A DNA stretch of 64,000 nt, from NCBI GenBank assembly GCA_001599935.1, contig BCIJ01000004.1:769716-833715 (forward strand), written 5' to 3'. The notes under the pieces were generated by a model. The model had not been told where the DNA came from. It saw nothing but the letters and a program-made list of their open reading frames with translations, and made no database searches. Shown one piece after another: positions 1 to 8,556 of the stretch. The position numbers were made by a program, and so were the translations under genes. This DNA is from Holtermannia corniformis (taxonomy: Eukaryota > Basidiomycota > Tremellomycetes > Holtermanniales). The number at the start of each line of letters is the position of its first letter. The stretch's first letter is position 1.

Positions 1-970
1 GGGTTCGTTGCTGATGCGCGGTCCGGATTAGCCCGTGGCAAGCAGCACGGTGCGGTCTCTTTGGTGTATGCCGCAACCATCGCGACGGTGTTGACAGACC
101 ATCGTGTTGTGCAGCGAAGCGATCGGCAATCTCTTCGTACCACAATGCGCCCGTCGAGGCCTGCACGGCAACGCAAGGCGGCTACGATCTCAGACTTACA
201 GAAGCAGCAGCGCTTCCTGTCCTAGTCTTGCTGAACAAGTTGATTCGGATGATCAGCTTCACGTTGATGGTCGTGAATCTGATTGCAATCCTACCTCAAC
301 TACTCCACTGGGACAATGGGCGCATCAAAGGTAAGGAACGCAGTGTAAGCGCGAGGCAGAGATACGGAGCCGGTGACCATACATGGCCAGAAGACGCGCC
401 TTCCGGAAGCAGGTCCTTGGGGGAAGTCGACTCGCGAGACTGTACTTTGGCACAGGACCCCAGCCGCCGTATTGAACACAGTCGAAGAGCGATCGTCGCT
501 CGCGCTAGTTTCACACGGCGGTGATCTATTTCAAGACTATCGTTGCTGTCTCCTGACAACCAGAGGATCCTAGGCTGCTTTGCGCACAGAATGCATCGGT
601 TCAGACAAGCCCGTCGGCACGGTACTCACCGCCGGGAGCTGAGAGTTCAAGAAGCGAGAGCTTGCTTGTCGTCCCGCACCACACGGCGGTGCCGTGATAA
701 AAGCGAGCGCTGCCATCACCCTACAAATCAGAGATCTCGAGTCCTGATTCGCGCCCTTCCTCAGCATTGGAGCGTCTGTAGGCTTGGCCGAGAGAGGGCA
801 CGATAGAACGCCCTGCCAAAGCAAAACCATTCCACAAGGCGGTGCATCACGGAATCGATGGTTGCCATCTCGCGTTCCGCGCACGGCATACCCTATCGGT
901 TCGGTAGACTCGCCAGCAAGAGAGCACACCGGCGCGCCAAACAGACCGACCGAGGCGAACGCAGACTCAC
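1..970. other. Unassigned left end with a possible membrane-spanning exon
   Basis: No recognisable gene. On the + strand an open stretch at about 140-331 encodes a hydrophobic segment (VLVLLNKLIRMISFTLMVVN and following residues) and ends at a good donor (gtaagg at 332). It could be an exon of a membrane protein whose other exons I cannot find. On the - strand the sequence just left of the TBC exon does not carry the rest of the TBC domain in any frame. The stretch may be rearranged or inserted DNA. Confidence 0.25.
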
Positions 971-2114
971 AGATTGAGCCCGACAACGTCTCCCACAGTT
1001 CGCCCCTTAACCGACTCGGGAGCCCGACCTGGAGTAATCTTTGAAATGGTGGGTAGCGTAACACTGTCAGCGTCAGCTCTACCTCGCTCGCTCGCTCGAC
1101 TCGACGCACACGTCAGATTCCTGCCATGGATCGCAAAATACTCTTTCCAGAGCTTGATCTTGCTCTTCTCCCTTAGTCTCTTTGCGTCGCCCGGGTAGCC
1201 AAAGCGTTCTCCTAGACCGCGCGCATAGGGACCTTTGGTTTCGCCTCCTGGGCCGCGGAGATCGCCTTGGTCTGTGCCGGCGCTGTCGTCTGTGTTTGAG
1301 AGGAGCAGGTATTCAGAGTAGAGTGAGGGTGAGAAGGCTTTGAGTAGTTTCATGGACGGGATCTGGGTAGTGTTAGCCGGAGGGGACGAGGGGACGGACG
1401 TACCTGCGCTTTGAGGGCGTCTCGGAGTAGGATTGAAAAGTGTTCGGCGGTTGGGAGGAGGGATGTGAGTTGGAGGATCTGTGATGGGTTAGTCTGCTAG
1501 CGTAGCTTGGTGCACACAAGACTGATCGATGGGCTGGAACAGGGGGAGAGAGACGTACGATTCGCATCCCGTGCCATGTCGCGAGTGATAGCGCGAACAC
1601 TCCGGCGCGCGAGTTGAGGCTATGAGACGAGATCAGCGCTGTACCCAAGGCAGGCGGACCGCGCGCACCGCTCGACCCTTCGGATCGTGTACAGTGGTAG
1701 TGTGCAGCGAGCTGATTTACGGTCGAGCGAGATGAAGCAGAGGAACGGCGGGAGGAGCGAGAGCCGGCCTGCCTGTGGTGGTGTGAGCAGAGTGCGCGGC
1801 GAGAGATTGGTGATGTAGAGAACACGGCTGCTGCGCTGGACACGATACCGAGCTTGACCAACAGCGCACGACCTCTCACGACCGACACTCACATACACCT
1901 CCTCTTTGCCCTCTACCGACAGCACGGCGTTGATCTCCATCGGCTGCAAGCCCGTTTGCCCCTCTTGCGCGAGGGTGGCTCTGGCATACTGCTTGACGAG
2001 CGACGGCTGGGCGTCGGGTTGGGTGGCCTCGAAGGGGGGGACGTTGAAGAAGTCGCGATTCGCTTCGTCTCTGGTCTTTTCGACGTAGGTGCGTAGGTGC
2101 AGCGGGAGAGACAT
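971..2114 (-). pseudogene. GRAM-TBC Rab GTPase-activating protein (GYP2/TBC1D9 type), 3' part missing
   Basis: TBC proteins speed GTP hydrolysis by Rab GTPases in vesicle traffic. The start is taken at ATG 2114 (MSLPLHLRTYVEK). After short introns comes a GRAM domain (LYTIRRVERLNSRAG once a 49-nt intron is removed; then LSLATWHGMRI), the linker KLLKAFSPSLYSEYLL, and the start of the TBC domain (KLWKEYFAIHGRNLT, then VGLPSRLRGELWETLSGSI). The open frame stops at a clean donor (gtgagt, 970-965). The catalytic IxxDxxR arginine-finger and YQ motifs that should follow do not appear in the remaining 970 bases in any frame. Either the next intron is far longer than any other here, or the gene is broken by a rearrangement. 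All exons shown are intact, so the damage is only the missing 3' end. The family call is firm; pseudogene status is inference. Confidence 0.7.
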
Positions 2115-2597
2115 TGCGCCTGGTGGGCGAGCTGCCGAGCGCGGTCGAGAGCGAGGGTGAGGGTGCGGGACTGGTGCTGATTCCGATTGCGATTGTAATG
2201 CATTACAATTTGACACTAATACAAGTGATGCCGTTCTAATGGGACTACGGTGTGATCCTAATCATCATGATCATCCTAATCGGATTACAGCCCGTGTGCT
2301 TCGGATTACAATCCATATCCAAATTCATTGTCGAAAGAATCCCACGTGATATCCCCAATACCCCACTAGTTCTTTCTAGTTTATCCCAATCGCATCCAAG
2401 TTTCCCGCCAAACCCCCCGATTCCCAAACGCCGATCGAGTTTCGCGCCAGGAAAATCCCGCGCTGCCCCCCTCTGCTCCTGCTGCTACGGTCCAAACGTC
2501 TAGTGCCGGCTCTCTGCTACCGATCAAGACAGTGTGAGTCGCCGTCGTGGATCCCAGCGTGCAGTCGGTGCTCACACGCCGTTCTTATAGTCTCAAA
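2115..2597. promoter_or_regulatory. Divergent promoter region between the TBC gene and RPL11
   Basis: The 483 bases between two divergent start codons are AT-richer than the coding DNA. They hold two copies of cggattaca (2281-2289 and 2302-2310) and a palindromic atcatgatcat just upstream. The part next to RPL11 is pyrimidine-rich, as expected for a ribosomal protein promoter and 5' UTR. Repeat positions are read directly; a regulatory role is inference. Confidence 0.4.
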
Positions 2598-3756
2598 ATG
2601 GTATGTTGGACCTAGGCGGGATTTTGGATCATGCACTGGGGACTTTGGACGGCGCTGTGGCGAGGTGGACGGGAGGATCAAGCGGAGGATGTGGACGCGG
2701 GACGGGACGGGTGCTGTTCGAGGATTGCGAGCCGACATCAGCCTGGGCGTCCGCTGGTCACAAAAGCTGCAGCACGGCCGATTGTCGAACCTCGAATCCT
2801 CTCGACATGAGCCACCACGGCCCCCTCGCTCGCAACTGTAAAGAACCAAAGCACAGCTAACACGCCACAGGCCGACACCAAGAGCGCCCCCGTCAACCCC
2901 ATGAAGGAGCTTCGCATCGAGAAGCTCGTCATCAGTGCGTTTGTCTCTGCATCATCCTACCTGTCACCGTCCCACACGGCGCTAACGCTCGCTCGCTCGC
3001 TCAGACATCTCGGTCGGTGAATCCGGTGATCGCCTCACCCGAGCCTCCAAGGTTCTCGAGCAACTCACCGGTCAATCCCCCGTCACGTCGAAAGCGCGCT
3101 ACACTGTGCGCTCGTTCCAGATCCGCCGTAACGAAAAGATTGCAGTCCACGTTACCATTCGCGGACCCAAGGCGGAAGAGGTCTTGGAGCGCGCGCTCAA
3201 GGTGAAGGAGTATGAGTTGAGGAAGCGGTGCGTACGACCCGGGGTGAAGAGAGGATGGCAGGGTTGGCCAGTCTGGCTAGCGGCGGACACGTACCCGCAC
3301 GTACCGCTTGCGCACCGCCTAGCCTAGCCAGCAAAGTCCAACATCTGATCCATCCTACCTTCCCTCCTCGCTGCCATCAAACAACACTGACTCGCACAAT
3401 AGCAACTTTTCAGCCACTGGCAACTTTGGTTTCGGTATCGACGAGCACATTGACTTGGGGATCAAGTACGACCCGGGAATCGGTATCTTTGGTATGGACT
3501 TGTAAGTCGCGCTCTTGCTGGCGCTAAACCAAGACCGGGAGACTGTCGTGTCGACGGTGCTCTAGCTCGTTCAGCTGTCAGCCATGACAACGTATCAACC
3601 GCTAACGCTCCCAGCTACGTCGTCATGGGCCGCCCCGGCATGCGCGTCGCCCGCCGAAAGTGCAAGACTGCCCGCGTCGGCTTCTCGCACAAGGTCAAGC
3701 CCGACCAGACGGTCGCTTGGTTCAAGCAAAGGTTTGACGGTATCGTCTCGCGCTAA
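2598..3756 (+). CDS. RPL11: 60S ribosomal protein L11 (uL5)
   Basis: Structural protein of the large ribosomal subunit that binds the 5S rRNP at the central protuberance. There are five coding exons: 2598-2600 (only the ATG), 2871-2934, 3005-3227, 3403-3501 and 3615-3756. Spliced, they give about 175 residues, the usual length. Hallmark stretches are [93 protein letters not shown] and the C-terminal [12 protein letters not shown]. An intron directly after the start codon is common in ribosomal protein genes. This one (270 nt) is much longer than the others in the gene. Every junction has GT-AG ends and keeps the family sequence in frame, so the model is secure. Confidence 0.97.
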
Positions 3757-4104
3757 GCGACCGACCGAGGGATCACACGGACAACTGGTCGGCCACTAGG
3801 GTGTCTTTGATGTACTTTTCCTGCCATCCTGACCGATGCCTCTGTGGTTCGGACAGCTACAACGGAGCGTTAAAAACTTGTCCCAGCGTATGCTCTGCGT
3901 CAGCGCTTTCTGTTGCGTAGCCTCGGATCGAAGACTACCAACTGCAGAACCTGAATCGCCAGTGCACGTGCCCTTGGTAGCTAAAGCTCACGCTGGAGAG
4001 CACGAAGCTGTTTCAACTACCACCTACGTTTGGGTGCCAAGAGACGATCGTACGTTGCATTCCACACGAGTCGTTATCCCATATACCATCACCGTGCCCG
4101 ACAG
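3757..4104. other. RPL11 downstream region, no supported gene
   Basis: RPL11 3' UTR and the space up to the first small orphan gene. An open frame runs on the + strand at 3836-4108, but it has no family signature and starts inside the presumed 3' UTR. I do not call it. Confidence 0.4.
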
Positions 4105-4371
4105 CTAGGGGTAATCCCACGTATCAACAGTCGTCGCCCACCGGGCTCGAGCAGTAGCCTGCACCAACTCCTTTTCCCGGTCTGAGCACTCCGACCAGGT
4201 CTGTCTGCACACCTGCATGCCTTGCTCTATCGTCGCCCTCGACCTCGGGCTGTTTCTAAGATGTGGCTTCCAATAGTACTGACCGCCGTCTGCGCCGAGC
4301 CTGTAACTGTACGTGAACATCAGACCTTTGTAGCGTACATCAAGACTTGAGCCAGTAGTGGTGGGCGTCAT
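4105..4371 (-). CDS. Small orphan protein, SSLDVR family member 1 (88 aa)
   Basis: Unrecognised protein, intronless. The start is ATG 4371 because the paralogue at 5000-5269 begins at the same place in the alignment; the frame is open further upstream. Both share GSSLDVR, a G-L-x-F-T-[YF]-S-Y strand-like segment, YYW-x-PHLRNS, then VCRQTW, a run of charged residues and a C-terminal motif of Ala/Arg followed by an aromatic (here TARARWATTVD). No signal peptide or membrane segment is seen. The upstream DNA also resembles that of the paralogue, so gene and promoter were copied together. Function unknown. Confidence 0.6.
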   Translation of the reverse strand: MTPTTTGSSLDVRYKGLMFTYSYRLGADGGQYYWKPHLRNSPRSRATIEQGMQVCRQTWSECSDREKELVQATARARWATTVDTWDYP

Positions 4372-4999
4372 GAGCGCGACGGTCAAGTCATCGGTTCTGA
4401 TGTTTGATTTCGTACCTGCTCGAGAAGGCGCCCTCCTATGACTAGCTGCGATCTCGACATCTGACTGCGCTTGACTTCTCCGTGGAACGAGATGCGCGGC
4501 CTTCAGGGAAGATGGTCGCGCTCGAAGACATGGCTGTGCTGCCGGTTGATGTACGGCGATATGACGCGACTGGCAACTGGTAGCGTATGGCTGCGTCACC
4601 CGTCTATAGGAGGTACCTTTATGCGTCGACCTCGAGACTGATCGGCTACACAGACTGTGCAGTTAGTAGCTCATGCTGTCAACACTAGGGTCTCGCACGG
4701 CATCCAGTCTTCAAACTTTATCCAAGCTGAGCACATCTCAGAGTGGCGAGTCGGCAGGCGGCTCTTGGCGCGAGCGATGCTGCCCTCCAGATAGCTCGAA
4801 ACGCAAACCCGAGTGCTGAAACGCGGGACGGTTCCGCGTCTCAGGGATACTCGGGTAAGGCTGGGAGACGGGAGATCAAGTGAACATGCTGAAAGACTAC
4901 ACAGAGCGCGCTAGCTTCTCCCACCGACGGTTTGCAAACCTCGCATCTCTCCTTACTACACCACCGATTGCCTCCCCTCTCACACTGCCGTATTCACCG
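4372..4999. other. Spacer within the first orphan-gene island
   Basis: The 4372-4520 part is similar to the DNA upstream of the 5000-5269 gene (matching blocks around agaaggc and ctcgat), consistent with a segmental copy. The rest holds no recognisable gene. Confidence 0.4.
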
Positions 5000-5269
5000 C
5001 TAGAACAGCTCAAACATACCCACAGTTCTTTCAAACCTGGCCCGAGCTGCCGCCTTCATCTGCTCTTTCTCCCAGTCTGAGCGGTCCCACCAGGTCTGTC
5101 TGCATACCCGCCAGCCCTCCTCTCTCGTCGACTTTGACCTTATAGAGTTCCGCAGGTGCGGGTGCCAATAGTAGTGTTCACCACTGATAGTGTCGGCCAC
5201 GTAGCTAAAGGTAAACTTTAGACCCCGGTGGCGGACGTCAAGGCTCGAGCCGGAGGCGGTGCTCGTCAT
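5000..5269 (-). CDS. Small orphan protein, SSLDVR family member 2 (89 aa)
   Basis: Intronless paralogue of the gene at 4105-4371. The start is ATG 5269. Visible conserved parts are SGSSLDVRHRGLKFTFSY, HYYWHPHLRNSIRSKSTREE, WRVCRQTWWDRSDWEKEQ and the end motif KAAARARFERTVG. The middle and C-terminal parts look helical and charged. A TATA-like gataaaa lies about 40 bases upstream on the coding strand (near 5310). No signal peptide. The two copies differ mostly in the loop after FTFSY and in the extreme C terminus, as expected for divergence after duplication. Function unknown. Confidence 0.65.
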   Translation of the reverse strand: MTSTASGSSLDVRHRGLKFTFSYVADTISGEHYYWHPHLRNSIRSKSTREEGWRVCRQTWWDRSDWEKEQMKAAARARFERTVGMFELF

Positions 5270-6051
5270 GATGATCGTCTGGCTGCAATGTCACCCGCGC
5301 TGACGTTTTATCGTCTAGTCTGTCCAAGAAGGCAAGTGGCGCCTTCTTGAAGAGCTATTGCCATCTCGATCGATTGACGCCTGCTCCTTTGACAAGGTGA
5401 CGCCCGACTTCGAAAGCGCATGCGATTTTCTCCTCAGGCTTAGCCCGCCCACGCCTCGGTGATCTGATGACGATACGTGCGGTGTAAAGTGGCAGTCTAC
5501 AAGGATGGTGTCTCGAGCGCGAGGGAGCACGATGGTAGGCGAAGGCTTGAGCATACGTTGTTCTGAACAGTGAGGGAGCGCTGAACGGCTAGGTTGTGAT
5601 AGCTCGTCTGTCGAGTCGGTAGTGGTGGATCCCGCCCGCCCGCACCGGCAGTCACGTGATGCATGATCGATGCAGTCGACGTGGCTCCAAACAGGCCATA
5701 CAGTGCTACTGAGCAGGCCACACAAGGGAGCAAGAACCAGGAGGTAGAAGGGGAGGATGGCGGGTGACGTTGAGACGTAGTCGAAGAGCGCAAAGACGAA
5801 GAAAGAGAGGGACACGCAGTCCCAAAGGGACTACGTCGAAACTGGGAGAAACCCAAAAGAACTCCTCCTCTAGCAGCTCGCTATCGCCTGCTCTCTCGTC
5901 CATCACTTTATACCGAGTTGCTCACTAGATCGCGTACGTAGGTAAAAGCACACCATTCTCCTCGTAGGACAGAGACGGCCGATTCGACTTGCGGCGGTCG
6001 ACCCAGCGGTCATGGGCGATTTGCGATGGCAAGAAGCTATACATCCACGCC
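5270..6051. other. Spacer within the first orphan-gene island
   Basis: No supported gene. Noted: a short perfect inverted repeat (agtccc aaa gggact) near 5818-5834 and a TATA-like element read on the - strand at about 5906-5914. The longer - strand frames here begin with non-ATG codons or run across a TATA-like element, so I leave them out. Confidence 0.35.
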
Positions 6052-6330
6052 TTACGTTGCCGTGATACCGCCCGTGAGTCGGTGGTACTTGGCTCTAGCA
6101 GCCTCCTCCATGACCGTTCTCTCTGGGGTGCCCTTCCCCTCGTAGAATTCCGAACAGTAGCTACTTGCCCATTGCACTTCCTTCTCCGACTTTTGCTCGT
6201 GTGCGACAGAGGGACTGTAGCAGATTTCGTAGGTGTCGCTCCCTGGTGGCGTTCCAGGAAGGTAGATGAGCTCGAAGACGAAGCCACCCTGCTGGCTGAT
6301 GTGTGGCGGAGTATCGCTGCAGGTGGACAT
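6052..6330 (-). CDS. Small orphan protein, distant third member of the left island (92 aa)
   Basis: Intronless frame from ATG 6330 (MSTCSDTPPHISQQGG). It shares layout with the two genes to its left but little identity: a hydrophobic strand-like segment near the N terminus (FVFELIYLPG), a central aromatic/serine part, and a C-terminal motif EEAARAKYHRLTG. That motif lines up with KAAARARFERTVG and QATARARWATTVD. Membership rests mainly on this motif, size, orientation and position. No signal peptide. Function unknown. Confidence 0.5.
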   Translation of the reverse strand: MSTCSDTPPHISQQGGFVFELIYLPGTPPGSDTYEICYSPSVAHEQKSEKEVQWASSYCSEFYEGKGTPERTVMEEAARAKYHRLTGGITAT

Positions 6331-6652
6331 GGTCGCTGATCGCTGCGCGAGAACAGCCAGAAACAAAGTCCAGTAGCATCACACTTGCGGTCCTCCTATG
6401 TAGACTTCCTTTGTGGTTGCCACTTTGAGCTGCGTGCATTGCAGTACTATGGCGGTCAGTGCTGCACCGTCAGTCATTGGAGCTACGCTCTGCAAGTGCA
6501 GCACCAAAGGCAAACTGGCCACACGACATACCTGTTGTGCACATTAGCAGCCGGCACGAGCAGCATTCTCTATCGCTTCCGATACCTCTGGAAACGCCGA
6601 GGCGCAAAGTAGCACAAAGTAGTGACATACAGCTCGTTTCCAACCCGCTGCC
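6331..6652. other. Spacer between the orphan island and the Zn2Cys6 gene
   Basis: No recognisable gene; open frames here are short or are shadows of the zinc-cluster gene. Confidence 0.4.
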
Positions 6653-8028
6653 TCAATTGATCCCCAGTACGCTTCCCACCGTCTTTCCAACCTCGCTTGG
6701 CCATCGATCATGCTCAAGCTGCATATCAACATCCGTCTTCGGCTTGACGTCAGCCGACAAGTCCTCCAAGTCAATCTCCATCTCCATCGGCTGGTCAAAC
6801 AAGGTCGGGCTCTGCATCGCCGGTGATGCTAGCGGGCTCGAATTCGCAGGGCTCGCAGATCCGGTAATGACGCCAAGCTGTGGACGCATGCGATTGAAGG
6901 GATGGTACGGCGGCAATCGATTATGTGCCTTAGTAGCGCCCGCCGAGGCCATTGAATCGGGCGGGGTAGCACTCGAAGAGCGGGTGAGCGCTTGGCGAAG
7001 CTCGTCCCACTCGGGCCCCTGTGCGGCCCCTGGACCAAAAGTGCCATCGGACTGGCGCGGGCTTGGTGGAGCAGAGTACACTTGTGGCATGGTCCCGACC
7101 GGGGTTTGACCCATAGGGTGGTAGAAGCTGGGCGGGACTTGGTTGATAGGTGCAACGTCGAAGCCGCCGCTCGGTGGCTGAGGCGTTACGTTGCGTGAAG
7201 CGATCAGAGTGTTGATACTTGGGAACGTAAAGCGGCGATCATTGCCAAAGCCGGCGGGCGAGACAGTCGGAGTGGATTCATCGCTCCAAGCGGATACAGG
7301 TTGAGTCATTTGTGACGTCGAGGCTTCAGGCAGGGCAGGCAGGAAAGCGTCGTGGTAGCCGCGAGGATAGGCCGAATCTGACTCAAAGTCGGTGACTATC
7401 CGGTCGTACCCGTGAGCAGCGTCAGCACTACCGTCAAAGTAAGCGTCCTTGATCGAGTGTGTCGCGCCTTTGTGCTGCCGGCGCTTGTATGGGCCACTGC
7501 AAGCTATCAGCAAGTCGCGGCGAAATCAAATCGGCGTACCGCTTGATGCCACTCTTGCGTGGCTTCCGTGTCGAGTCCACACAGTCCTCCAAGCCATACT
7601 AGCCGAGTCAGCTTCCGCACTGCCCGGCTTCGGTAGCTTACCTTGACACATCGTTCGCACGGTCTGCAGCGTCAGCTTCAAACAGTGTCCACCAGCCAAC
7701 TCACCGCTGATCCGAACACTTTTTACACGCCTTTTGACAATGGGTGCACGCGATGCGGACCTGAGCGCGCTTCTTGCGCTTTGGCGCCTGCGCACCAGGA
7801 TATCCCTCATGATACCCCTCGCGATCATGCATCTCCATCGGCTGGTGCATATCATACCGTGGTGCTTGCGGGTAATACCACGCTCCCTGGTCACCTTGAT
7901 GATGGCCGTGAATCTATCCTCTGTCAGTCTATGCAGCCAACGCCTCGCCGACCGACCTGCTGTTCACGAAAATACTCTTCAGCCGGGTCGTGCGTCACAT
8001 GTGCGTGCGGCTGGGCAGCCATCAGCAT
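6653..8028 (-). CDS. Zn(II)2Cys6 fungal-type transcription factor
   Basis: Predicted nuclear DNA-binding regulator. Exon 1 is 8028-7957 and exon 2 is 7913-7705; two short exons (about 7661-7640 and 7597-7542) and a long last exon to 6653 follow, all with 40-60-nt introns. After splicing the binuclear cluster reads ACTHCQKACKKCSDQRPCER, followed by CVKYGLEDC, then a basic stretch ending GIKRGPYKRRQHKG. Spacing is C-x2-C-x6-C-x5-C-x2-C-x7-C, which is canonical, with one extra Cys inside the first x6 loop. The N-terminal part is His/Gln-rich (AAQPHAHVTHDPAEEYF). The rest is low-complexity, Pro/Ser-rich, without the usual fungal regulatory middle domain. ATG 8022 is an alternative start. The target genes cannot be told from sequence. 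Confidence 0.85.
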
Positions 8029-8556
8029 CGCAATGAACACTGGGCGAGGGTCAAGACACAAACGTGATCCCAGTGCGAGGCCACGGGTGACGCTGGGGCC
8101 GAGACGGTCCCATGGCCCTGCATCACCGTCACTGTCGGCGGATACGTCGTACCCGTTTGCTGAGGTTGAAAGCGGTCGGAGTGCATGCGACCGCGAGCGC
8201 GCTCAGTACACTTTGGTGCTTTGCTGGCTCACGCGGCTTCCGTGATGCAAAACGAGATCCGCCAGGTTTATCAAGAACGATCCGAGTCCGCGCCACTGGC
8301 AAAAAAGCAGAGCGGACTCTCTTGGCGGACGTTTAAACCGCCCAGAGGCCAAGCGAGATCCGGGTCGGCCAGGCGAAGGCTCTGACGCGACTCCTTTCAG
8401 CCCGATAGACGTCAAAGGAACGAGCCCGCGCAGAGTCCGCTTGCGTTCCTTTCAGAGGCGACGCAGACCCCCCGGAGCGTGGGTGCGAACGACGCACTAG
8501 ATCATACATCTAAGGAAGACTCAACAAATACAAGCGGCAATCGCCGCAACTGCGTC
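8029..8556. other. Intergenic, 5' of the zinc-cluster gene
   Basis: Promoter and 5' UTR of the Zn2Cys6 gene and the 3' end region of the OSBP gene. Nothing else is recognisable. Confidence 0.4.

Noticed and set aside
3836..4108. 90-codon + strand frame after RPL11
   Set aside because: Begins in the presumed RPL11 3' UTR and overlaps the end of a - strand gene; no motif.
5315..5815. Hydrophobic N-terminus frame (MSLSFFVFALFDYV) that looks like a signal peptide
   Set aside because: The apparent start is GTG, not ATG, and no upstream ATG exists in frame; an exon is possible but cannot be shown.
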